Shown here: positions 9,301 to 15,488 of the stretch, piece by piece | How the letters are laid out: every line of letters begins with the position of its first letter | How positions within the stretch are numbered: the first letter of the stretch is position 1 | Assembly: GCA_039026375.1 (NCBI GenBank) | Contig: JBCCML010000020.1 | Span: 11,145-75,144 of the forward strand | Source of the DNA: Thermohalobaculum sp039026375 | GTDB lineage: Bacteria; Pseudomonadota; Alphaproteobacteria; Rhodobacterales; Rhodobacteraceae | Direction: 5' to 3' | Length of the DNA: 64,000 nucleotides | The notes under the pieces: model-generated | Database searches by the model: none | What the model was told of the DNA's origin: nothing | The model's input: only the letters and a program-made list of their open reading frames with translations | Program-made: the position numbers and the translations under genes

Positions 9301-11628
9301 GCGGGCGAGGCGTTCGAGAACGGCGGCGTCATCCGCCTGGACGAGGCCCTGGGCGCGCTGAGCGTCACGGGTGAGATGACGATCGAAGGCGCGGACGTGG
9401 TGACGATCACCGGGGACACGCTGAACGACGACATCGGTGTCTCGGGCAGCGAGGTCACGGACCTGCTGGCCACTCTGGGCAGCGCCGATGCGGGCAGTGA
9501 CGGCCTGGACAATGACGGTGACGGGCAGATCGACGGCTCGGACACAAATGGCGAGGCGCTGCTGGACAACAACATCCAGGTCTTCGCGTTGGGGGCGACC
9601 GCCGATGTGACGCTGGACCAGCTGACCATCACCGGGGGCGGTGTCGGCGGCGGCATTGGCGCAGCCTCTGGCGCCAAGTTCACGCTGACGGGTTCCGACG
9701 TCCTGGGCAACTACAGCGCCGGGTCAGGCGGCGGCATCAACGCCGTGGTAGGCGCGACGGCCCTGATCACCGAGACGACGATTGCGGGCAATGTCGCCGC
9801 GCAGAATGGCGGGGCGCTGTACAACAACGGCAGTTTGACGATGCTGAGCTCCACGATCTCAGGCAACGTCGCGCAGCAGGGCGCAGGCGGCGGCGTGTAC
9901 AATGGTGTGTCGGCAACATCCCGTTTGACGAACGTTACCATTGCGAACAACCAAGCCGCGACGTTGGGCGGTGGGGTTTATGCGGGCAGCCTTTTCTATT
10001 CTCCGTTGCGTCTGACTAACGTCACGATTTCCGGCAATTCTGCGGGCACAAACGGCGGCGGGCTTAAAACGGAAGGACTGATGTCGGCCTTAGTGTTCGA
10101 CACAATCATCAGCGGAAACACGGCCCCAATCAATGCAGACGTGGACCTTACAACGACCTTACTCTTAAATGGACGGGTACTGTTGGGTGCTCACTCCGAC
10201 TTGTTCGATGGGGTTGATGGATCGACCGGCGGCGGAGTGTTGGCAGACAATGGCGGGCCGGTCCAGACGATCGCACTGAAGGCCGACCGGGCGAATCCCG
10301 CGCTTGATAGAGCTGGGCGACTCCTTGAAGAAAGCAATCAAACGGGGGACCTGAACGGCGATGGAGACCAGAACGACATCATTGCCACAGATGCTCGGGG
10401 TGAAGTACGCAATGTGGATCTGGCCAGGATTTTCTCTGGTTTCGTCGATTTCGGCGCCTTCGAAATGCAAAGCACGCCCACGCCGGGGCCGGACTTGCTC
10501 TCGGATACCCCGGGGAATGACACGCTGACATCCGAAGGCGGCAACGACCTGATCGTCCTGGGGGCCGGTGACGATACAGCCAGCGGCGGCGAAGGGGACA
10601 ATGACACGGTCAGCTACGAAAACCTGTTCTTGCTGCTGCCAGACCGGGACGAGTTGGGGGCCATCATCTCGCTGGACAAGCAGGGCACCCCACAAGGAAC
10701 GCAGGCCACCGGCCAGGACGTGTTGGATGGTTTTGAAAACCTGACGGGCAGCCGAGCCGTCGACAATCTGTTTGGCGACGCGGCTGACAACATCCTGCGC
10801 GGGCTGGATCGGTCGGACGCGCTGACCGGAAATGCCGGCAACGACACGCTGTTCGGTGGCCCCGGCAGTGATATCCTGGTGGGCGGCGAAGGCGTCGATG
10901 TCCTCTATGGGGGTAGCGACGGCTTGAATTTGGACCGGGCTAGCTGGCGCACTGAAAACCAAGACCTGTACTTCGACTTCACGTCCAGCTTTATCACGCG
11001 TGGCAACCTGACGTCCGATGTGATCAAGGAAGATCTGATCTATGAAGTTGAAGGCTGGGAGGGGTCGCGCTCGAACTTCAATACCTTCGATGCGACCGGT
11101 GCGACCGAGACCTTCAACTTCTTCGGCGGTGATGGCGGCAACCTGATCATCGGCGGGAACGGCGGCGATGGCGCCGGTGCGGGCCTGGGCGACGGTCTGA
11201 TCGGGTTCCAGGGCAACGATACGATCATTGGCAATGAAGGCGGCGACATCATTTGGGGCCGGCGCGGGGACGACTACTTGGACGCCGGTCTAAACCTGTC
11301 CCGAACGGATACTGACGGCGACGCCGACCAATTCAATTTCGAGCGGTTATCCGGCAACGATGTCATCGTGAATTTTGAAGTTGGCCTTGATCTCGTGGTG
11401 TTGCGCGAGAACGATGTCGACGATCAGGACGGGATCGCCGGGATATCGGCCGACGATCTGATCTTCTCGACCGTGAACGCGGGCGGAGACGCCGCAGTAG
11501 ACGATACCAAACTGGCTTTCGAGACGACCGGCACCGGCGCAAATCCGCAGGTTTTCCGGTCAGAGATCATTTTCTACGACGTGGATCAGAGCGACTTGAA
11601 GGACAACGGAGTATTCCTGTTCTTCTAG
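343..11628 (+). CDS. Giant repeat protein: eight CSLREA / beta-helix modules with RTX C-terminus
   Basis: This 3761-residue protein is probably an adhesin or matrix protein exported by a type I system. Eight modules of 390-431 residues each open with a CSLREA-type motif; SLREA or TLREA begins at residues 106, 525, 956, 1347, 1754, 2144, 2539 and 2962. Each motif is followed by a stretch of the type DGDLDNDGxPDITID, then many short beta-helix repeats rich in NS, GN, NTA and GGGI, and a closing NPALDAGxD...DLNGDG...DLGAxELQ segment. Modules 2 and 8 differ from the rest: each carries an Asp-rich insert around DGLDNDGDG. From about residue 3379 RTX-like nonapeptides (GGNDLIVLGAGDD) appear, and the chain ends in the hydrophobic VFLFF expected of type I substrates. 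No N-terminal signal peptide is seen, which fits that route. No HlyB/HlyD/TolC genes are in the window. The start is TTG with no good ribosome site, so the N-terminus is unsure. Ligand and function are unknown. Confidence 0.85.
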   Translation: MSGDVFSGGVVTFEQTTDPDDEPAPEPKINWTPSVNGLNTPPPTPEGPDADKDDPDGEEVAPPIPVAAQFLAPTPDPVTVIAAVETPSLLVNTNEDVVDDMDGLTSLREALDHIANGRFSAGSTIEFDTRAFDGVGSNNTITLRGARLDILDSLTIDGDLDHDGTPDITIDANNGSQAFYSRGISVTIDGLIIENGRASEGAGIYHVSGGLRLLNSTLNSNDATRIGGGIASFGALIVENSTITKNDAALGGGLFTTGTAALLGSTVLGNDAKAGGGISPIGGGIYAVGNLTLYNSAIVGNTAGSGPGGGIYSTDGDVLVTNTTIANNTAEDGAGIQQSNTTSTGTLTLINATVSGNVAVNTGGGLVAGASGAVLYNSLIVGNSAATDAEVSGKISGSRYLTSGTAADIFAAIDGTTGGGQLSLPSGIVPVIELKSDLSNPALDAGDDRFLDESTLSLDLNVNRTAIDTITADAAGRDRVEDVPGLANNGRDAVDLGAAELQLDPASLTVDTDLDTIDLTDGLTSLREAILFVNSGLLSAGSTIEFADGSGEIFENGGTIRLDASLGTLRPSADVVIDGAGIITITGDSGNDDILFRDGTSNMAAASNNADTDGLDNDGDGLIDGADTDGETLLDNNVRLFFPTNGNLTLDGLTLTGGYTTTSGAAAQSASNGALVITDSVVRGNYANGSGGGVFIYSSGSGTVTGSQFSDNIAGKRGGGLSAAGTATVYNSSFTDNTASADGGGIATANAALTLTNVTLAGNAAKNGGGLATSSALITNATITGNTANINGGGIEILGNAVRMVNSIVLGNTGATGTEIYGTLAAGSANNLTSGSPAAVFDAIDSGTGGGQLADNGGGISTVKLSGDIANPALDAGNDIVLNEGIVGRDLNGDGLTTGTVSQDAAEATRATDIPGLFNNGVSTVDLGALELQPDTPSLVVNTNADGIDLTDGVTTLREAIRAVEIGAFSPGATIEFDSTVFDGQGSNNTITLTGQLAINDALTIDGDLNNDGIPDVTIDADGVSRAFRVGQTDVVFDGLVITGGDASGSDGGGILIDTAAKLTLQSSLVTGNTAYFGGGLYVYSGGELLVLNSIVDSNVAGDTGGGILNAGSTTVLNSALYRNEANVDNGSSYGGGAIANTFLGDLVVTNTTFVANTATNGARGGGIDNQDGRVDVTNATFDGNTAATGGAIFANPTVGASGVVTISNSLLTNNTPNAVSGGASFYSNSIFADYVFSTGTLALNGGAFVPTLALAADLRSSALDGGDDSRLSEALTGIDFNGDGLLNYTISQDAAGNARISDFAGVPASGTNKVDIGAFEVGGSSAPSLRVNSRLDNAIVNDGVTTLREAIEYINKGVFAPGSKITFDGAVFDGVGSNDTITLSGTELAVTAAMEIDGDIDNDGLPDVVIDADAASRVLSFSPTSADTLTLRGLILQNGSTASYTGTQADGAGIRTTGAGMLELLDSQVINNTTGFDGRGGGIAASNLLMLNSVVAGNTASYKGGGIWTAYGDATILASAVHGNTLTGVVTQGGGIAGSSFLRLTNSTVANNTGADYGGGLSLNGNLYVLNSTLTGNATPTLLTPNGSAIYIYGSTATTKLIANSLISANRGGGFDQITGTYTGFRDNVVSFSAFNYFDAVDSTYQGGQLSTPAGRNVPVALLKNVISNAALDTSRLNGLQESFQNIDVDGDGLFTSTIMTDALGQTRAVDIAGLGQAGYAVDAGAVELQADARSLTVTTTADVLDLTDGETSLREAIEAINAGVFAEGSTIQFATGPGEAFENGGTITLSGTDLVLRKGLQINGDLNGDDVPDVVIDGNNASRVFQIRDGEITLQGLEITGGNATGKGGGIYIGDADPALRLVSSVVHGNTAGQGGGGLSIGSGATVYIGGSIIRDNTATGFDGGGIENEGSLTILGSALYGNSAVDGGGLINREEATVTNTTIANNTASDDGGGIYNLKNLRLLQNTISGNEAVNGGGLYAKPGGSFTLTLNNLILGNSAGPGGAAEIAGSVSGPSGVSGAVSDVFAATDPITGGGLLALNGHTVPTMALRADVSNPALDGGSDILLLEASTTTDFNGDGDTNDTLMVDARGQLRPVDIAGAPSGGSDTTDAGAFELQPEPASLVVTTTADTVDQFDGETSLREAIAAAATGAFPNAVITFANGTGEAFENGGTITLSGTQLSLTNAVTIDGDLDDDGVADITVDANGGSRVFRVTAADVEIDGLVITGGAVGLSNGGGITVSGDLTLTNSVVTGNTSGLSGAGIFVSGTGDLVLTGSTISNNTATSLGGGLQSFGSTTIYASAITGNQARNGGGIYSLGDTTVTNSTVANNTAAGSNGGGIAHLGINPSDKLTLIQSTLTGNQTTSSGNGGGLYIDPSSSGGVVLANALIVGNTAAGLDDEIFGTYSGSGLTSGTAADIFAAVDGTTGGGQLGMNDGNVQTALLRSNPSNPAIDAGVDASLSEATLSLDVNGNGTTNDTIMVDGRGAARTSDATGIIGNGANTVDLGAVELQQDVPSLLVNTNQDIVDPLDGLTSLREAIDYVNSGVIGGGPTVIARLNGLSSVNETNGYINNGSLSGSPTIEFDPHVFDGIGTNNTIYLDNADLSLRASMTIDGDLDNDGRPDITIDAGGGSRVFVVNGYRETIALTGLDIANGYSVNGGNIRTLTNSGTLFIEDSVVRDGMAGFRGGGIYAEAELRITNSVISENRAMGGDGGGIYAKDFLGIYSSTITENTAATTYNTSGGGVKALGEIYVINSTFEGNNAIVYGGGLYTSGDGAVINSTFTGNLAGTAGGLFASGPGQLNLVNSIILGNSSSPGSSIEAGGNYQSSFNLIGGAAVADVFDAVDGYTNGGQLALNGGTVPTVKLKIDPSNPALDAGNDSFLDEAFFSADLNNNHVANDLILLDGRGALRPMDAGGVSNVGAGDVDLGAYEAQVDPDNLIVTTTDDVVDYGDGLVSLREAILRVNDGTFAAGSTITFAAGAGEAFENGGVIRLDEALGALSVTGEMTIEGADVVTITGDTLNDDIGVSGSEVTDLLATLGSADAGSDGLDNDGDGQIDGSDTNGEALLDNNIQVFALGATADVTLDQLTITGGGVGGGIGAASGAKFTLTGSDVLGNYSAGSGGGINAVVGATALITETTIAGNVAAQNGGALYNNGSLTMLSSTISGNVAQQGAGGGVYNGVSATSRLTNVTIANNQAATLGGGVYAGSLFYSPLRLTNVTISGNSAGTNGGGLKTEGLMSALVFDTIISGNTAPINADVDLTTTLLLNGRVLLGAHSDLFDGVDGSTGGGVLADNGGPVQTIALKADRANPALDRAGRLLEESNQTGDLNGDGDQNDIIATDARGEVRNVDLARIFSGFVDFGAFEMQSTPTPGPDLLSDTPGNDTLTSEGGNDLIVLGAGDDTASGGEGDNDTVSYENLFLLLPDRDELGAIISLDKQGTPQGTQATGQDVLDGFENLTGSRAVDNLFGDAADNILRGLDRSDALTGNAGNDTLFGGPGSDILVGGEGVDVLYGGSDGLNLDRASWRTENQDLYFDFTSSFITRGNLTSDVIKEDLIYEVEGWEGSRSNFNTFDATGATETFNFFGGDGGNLIIGGNGGDGAGAGLGDGLIGFQGNDTIIGNEGGDIIWGRRGDDYLDAGLNLSRTDTDGDADQFNFERLSGNDVIVNFEVGLDLVVLRENDVDDQDGIAGISADDLIFSTVNAGGDAAVDDTKLAFETTGTGANPQVFRSEIIFYDVDQSDLKDNGVFLFF

Positions 11629-11635
11629 CCGCGCG

Positions 11636-12424
11636 TCAGCCGGGGGCCACGGCCAGATTGTCCAGCGCAGCGATCACATCACGTACCTGCGAAGGATCCT
11701 GAGCAGCCGGGTGTGGCTGATTGAACTGGCCTATATCATTGTCGAAATAGGCGCCACTGCGACCCGCAAAGGACGCGTCCAGTGCAGCCTGGCAAAGAAC
11801 GCGCGCCCCGATATCCAAATCATTGCCCGCGACGCCCAAGCCTTCCTTGACCATCTTTGACGCCAACAAAGAACCTGGATTGACCGCCACAGTGACCTGG
11901 CCAGCGGTGAGATGCTCCGACAGCTGTTGCGTCCAGATGGTCAGAGCCAGCTTGCTTTGGGCGTAGGCGTCGAAATCGGCCAGCGACCGTTCCCCCGCCA
12001 TGGCCCACACATCCACCGGTGCTTGAGCCGCGGACGACAAGTTCACGATCCGGCCATCCGCCGGGAACAAGGGCAACAGCAGATCCGTCAGAAGCTTTGC
12101 CGCAAACGTGTTCACGACAAAACGGACATCATGGCCGCTGGCGGTCTTGGTCTGCGGCGTTCGGTAGACGCCAGCATTGTTGATCAGAACGTCAAGGGTC
12201 TGGTGTTGCGCCAGAATCTGATTAGCCATCTCCGCAACCTGCCCGAGGTCCGAAAAGTCGGCGACGTAGCTGCCAGCGACAGTGCCCACCTGCTGGGCGG
12301 CGGCCTCTAACTTGGCAGGGCTGCGACCGTGTAACAGAACCTGATGACCGTCCGCGACAAGCATCTGCGCGGTGCGCAGCCCAATGCCGTCCGTTGCGCC
12401 CGTGATTAGGATAAGCTTGCTCAT
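11636..12424 (-). CDS. Short-chain dehydrogenase/reductase
   Basis: This 262-residue protein is a classical NAD(P)-dependent SDR. The cofactor loop TGATDGIG is at residues 8-15, NNAG follows in the usual place, and a catalytic Ser (NLSSAAQ) and Tyr-x-x-x-Lys (YAQSK, Y154/K158) are present. The ATG at 12424 is preceded by GGGAG at 8 nt spacing. An in-frame start 36 bases further up has no support. The gene lies tail-to-tail with the giant gene (7 bp between stops). The C-terminal region resembles retinol dehydrogenase/WW-oxidoreductase-like SDRs that act on lipophilic alcohols or ketones, but the substrate cannot be read from the sequence. Confidence 0.88.
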   Translation of the reverse strand: MSKLILITGATDGIGLRTAQMLVADGHQVLLHGRSPAKLEAAAQQVGTVAGSYVADFSDLGQVAEMANQILAQHQTLDVLINNAGVYRTPQTKTASGHDVRFVVNTFAAKLLTDLLLPLFPADGRIVNLSSAAQAPVDVWAMAGERSLADFDAYAQSKLALTIWTQQLSEHLTAGQVTVAVNPGSLLASKMVKEGLGVAGNDLDIGARVLCQAALDASFAGRSGAYFDNDIGQFNQPHPAAQDPSQVRDVIAALDNLAVAPG

Positions 12425-12627
12425 TGGGCATTCTCCCGACTTTGTCCGATCCCGTATCAAGCAATCGGTACGGCGTTTTCAACGGCACTTATTTGACACC
12501 GTCCCCACCTTGCTTCCCGCTGGTGGCCTGCGGTGGGACTGTCCATCAACACTAGACATCCTAGCGCGGGTGCGCCGGCAACACTGCAGCTTGATAGCCA
12601 GCCGGCGGCACGTCTTAGACCTTGGGC

Positions 12628-15309
12628 CTAATCTTCCCGGCGCTGAAAGTTGGGCTGCAAATCGACGGGAGCGAGCGTATCCAGGGTCGGCGTGATCACA
12701 GGCGTCGAAATTGTCGCCATCGGCACGGCTACGGTGTCAGACGGCGCCAGACCAGGCGTCTCGGGCGCTTGTGCACCTAGAACCGCCTGGAGATCCTCCA
12801 ATCCGGTGACCAGGCCCGCTTCCGCTAGGCCATCTAGTTCCCGCAACAGGCGCTCGCGGTCCAGCAGACCGCTGTCCTGGGGCTGCGCGGTTCCCAGACC
12901 GGGGGATTGATTTGGCGCTGGTATGGACGCGCTTTCTTTGATCACGGGCCGCCACGGCTGAACGGTCAACGTCTTCTGCGCGGCCTGGCCTGCACCGTCG
13001 GTCATGGTCACAGTTATCGTAAAACGTTCAGGGTTTCCCTGTGCCAGGCTTTCGAAGCCACCGCCAGCCAGCAGCGTTGGCAATACCGGGTTGATGCGAC
13101 GAGACGTGTTGAAGGCGTCAAAGCTGAGTGGGCGCAACGGAAAGCTGGCAGGCTGCGGCGTACAGGGGATCGCGAGGCGCGTGGGCAAGGTTGCCACCGT
13201 GATGCTGCCCCACCGCCCCTGCGTTGTTGTCCAATCAAGTCGATAGGGACCAGGCCCAAGCTGCCCACCGGTGACCCGTATGGATACGGGCGAATAGCCC
13301 TGCTGATCGACCGTGCCCGGTGCCAGAGCCGTGCCATCGGCGCTTTCCAGCGGTCGGTGTGATGACGCGCCGAAGGGATGCGACGTCGCAATGTCCACCG
13401 TTAGGCTGATCATTGGGGCGGGCAGCAGGACATGGGCTGCACCGATGATCGAGGCGCCGGTCTTGTCAGCGGCCAGCAGGGTCACACTCAGCGCGTCGCC
13501 GGCGCGTCCTTCCACGTCGATCGCGATCCGGCGCTCTTTGGTGCGCGCTTCATTCGGCTCGCCATCGTTAAGCTTCCAGACCCAATCGAACAGCGCGCTT
13601 TCGCCCAAGCGAGCGGGCGCCTCCAGGATAAGCCGGCGGCGGACACGGCCCTCACCAAGCGGTTGGGCCGAACCTTCCCAAGATCGCGATAGCGTCACCG
13701 TCTCCGGCGGCGGCACCTCCATCGTCAGGGCCGCCGTCAGCGCCATCGAGCCCATGGAACGCGAGTCCGCCGCGATGCTTCGAACAATTTGGCCGTCATC
13801 TGAACGCACCTGCACCTCGATCGGGTATGCCTCCGCCGGTTTGATCGGATTGTCTCCGAACAATCCAACGCTGGATCGGCGGCCAGCCCAGGCGTCGATG
13901 CGCGCGCACGCCTCTCTTACAATGGTCCAAAGAATCATCGCCGCGCCCATATCTCGTCTGGCAAGCGTCTCGGCCTGAAGCTGCAGGGTATCTTCGACCG
14001 GGCTGACGCGCTGCTCGTCCAGATGGAACCAAACCTCTGCCTCGAGGTCCCGGGCCCGCGGCAGCAGCAGTGCAAGCGTCGGACTGGTCTTTGCAGTGCC
14101 CAGCGCTCTAGCCGTTTCGCCGAGGTCCAGGCCTCCGGCACTCGCCCCTGTTTCCTCGTTGGGCAAGCCCGTGACAAAGCCCAGCAGCATCAATGCCACC
14201 TCGACCAGCGGGACAGCATCCAAAACCGGCGGCATGGCTAAGAACAATCGAAGCCTTTCCAGCACGTAGTCTTCATGCTGGCGCCTGAAGTGCAGGATGA
14301 ACGGATGCGGCATCGGCACGGGCCAGGGCTTTGGCACACCGCCACGACCGCGGAAGGAGACGTCCAGGAAAACCGCTTCGGGCTTTGGCAGTGGCACACC
14401 GCGATGGCTCCAGTCGGATTGGCCCCAATCGACAAGCGGCACAAAAGCAAAGTCGTCCGAGTTGTGGTAATCCCAGCGCCGCCACGAAAACAGCCGGGCG
14501 CCCGGGCGCAGGATACCAACGACCGAATGAGAGGCTGTGAGAATGGCGTCAGGACCGTCAATCAGCCCAGCTTCGCGGCGGTCCTCCGCGGTGGCAGTGC
14601 CGGGCACGGCGCGCCAGGCCGGCATCATTGGCTCCTCATCAACATAAAGGAGGCGCCCGTCTTCCATCAGCACATAGAGGGTTGTGACCGTGTGATGCCA
14701 ATTGCCAACAGCAATATCGGCAACCTCGCCCACATCAGGCCCGGCCAGATTGTCAACGACGCCACGTCGCACTTGGTTCCAAGGCCCGTGTAGTGCGCCA
14801 GCTGACGCGGAATGGGCGAATTCGAGCCGCGTACGATAGGCCGTCAACCACGTTGTAATTTGCTGCACGCGGTCGCTTGGGATCGGCGGGACCAGACCAT
14901 TCGGCCAGAGGTCACCGACCGAGAAGAACGCATCCAATTGAGGGCCAAGGTCGAACTCGGGGACAGCCAAGTCCAGCACGTCTCGAACCAGTTGCGAACT
15001 GCCGACCAATTCGGTGATGACGCGGAAGTTGTAGTCCACCCATGCGCCAACGTCGGTGCGCAGAACACACCAATGGAGGCTGCGGTCAGCCAGTCGGACA
15101 AAGACACGGTTGTTGTCTGCAGACAGATGCGTGACACGCCCCGGCGGCTGCGGGTCGAAGACCTGCCACAGGCCCATGCCTTCCTGATACTCAAGTTTAC
15201 CATCCACAAGGCGCAGGGCGTAAGGCTCGGGCACCGATACGCCCTGTGCGTTACGCGAAGCGGTGAAGGTCTTTGTATCCAATTGCAGCTCCATCGAGAC
15301 GCCGGCCAC
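12628..15309 (-). CDS. Unrecognised 893-residue protein, beta-rich with proline-rich tail
   Basis: I do not recognise this protein. It has no signal peptide and no clear membrane helices. The N-terminal 350 residues have short Trp-rich strands such as GLWQVFDP, RSLHWCVLR and GRLLYVDEEPMMPAWRAVPG that recall beta-propeller or tectonin-like repeats. A central helical stretch follows, containing LVEVALMLLGFVTGLP. The last 300 residues look like Ig-like folds (ITVTMTDGAGQ), followed by a Pro/Gln-rich tail. The first codon used is GTG at 15309; ATG at 15294 (MELQLDTK) is an equal alternative, and neither has a strong ribosome site. It stands alone between the SDR and the ABC exporter, with about 200 bp gaps on both sides. 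Codon use looks native. Confidence 0.7.
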   Translation of the reverse strand: MAGVSMELQLDTKTFTASRNAQGVSVPEPYALRLVDGKLEYQEGMGLWQVFDPQPPGRVTHLSADNNRVFVRLADRSLHWCVLRTDVGAWVDYNFRVITELVGSSQLVRDVLDLAVPEFDLGPQLDAFFSVGDLWPNGLVPPIPSDRVQQITTWLTAYRTRLEFAHSASAGALHGPWNQVRRGVVDNLAGPDVGEVADIAVGNWHHTVTTLYVLMEDGRLLYVDEEPMMPAWRAVPGTATAEDRREAGLIDGPDAILTASHSVVGILRPGARLFSWRRWDYHNSDDFAFVPLVDWGQSDWSHRGVPLPKPEAVFLDVSFRGRGGVPKPWPVPMPHPFILHFRRQHEDYVLERLRLFLAMPPVLDAVPLVEVALMLLGFVTGLPNEETGASAGGLDLGETARALGTAKTSPTLALLLPRARDLEAEVWFHLDEQRVSPVEDTLQLQAETLARRDMGAAMILWTIVREACARIDAWAGRRSSVGLFGDNPIKPAEAYPIEVQVRSDDGQIVRSIAADSRSMGSMALTAALTMEVPPPETVTLSRSWEGSAQPLGEGRVRRRLILEAPARLGESALFDWVWKLNDGEPNEARTKERRIAIDVEGRAGDALSVTLLAADKTGASIIGAAHVLLPAPMISLTVDIATSHPFGASSHRPLESADGTALAPGTVDQQGYSPVSIRVTGGQLGPGPYRLDWTTTQGRWGSITVATLPTRLAIPCTPQPASFPLRPLSFDAFNTSRRINPVLPTLLAGGGFESLAQGNPERFTITVTMTDGAGQAAQKTLTVQPWRPVIKESASIPAPNQSPGLGTAQPQDSGLLDRERLLRELDGLAEAGLVTGLEDLQAVLGAQAPETPGLAPSDTVAVPMATISTPVITPTLDTLAPVDLQPNFQRRED

Positions 15310-15488
15310 CCGCGGCGGAGAGTCAAATCAATAGCCGAAATGGTGCCTACGCCCTGGGGCCCGCACAATCAGGAATTGCAGCGTGCGCCAAAAGGTTGCG
15401 GCGTTTTTGAAGGGGATTTGTCGGTCTCGGGCAGGCTTGGCAGGCTTCAGCCGCCATTGACCCCACACGTGTCGTCAGTCCTGTCGAC

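Noticed and set aside
343..11628. Many long open frames on the opposite strand and in other frames of the giant gene
   Set aside because: They arise from its high GC content and repeats; they have no ribosome sites and no family-like sequence.
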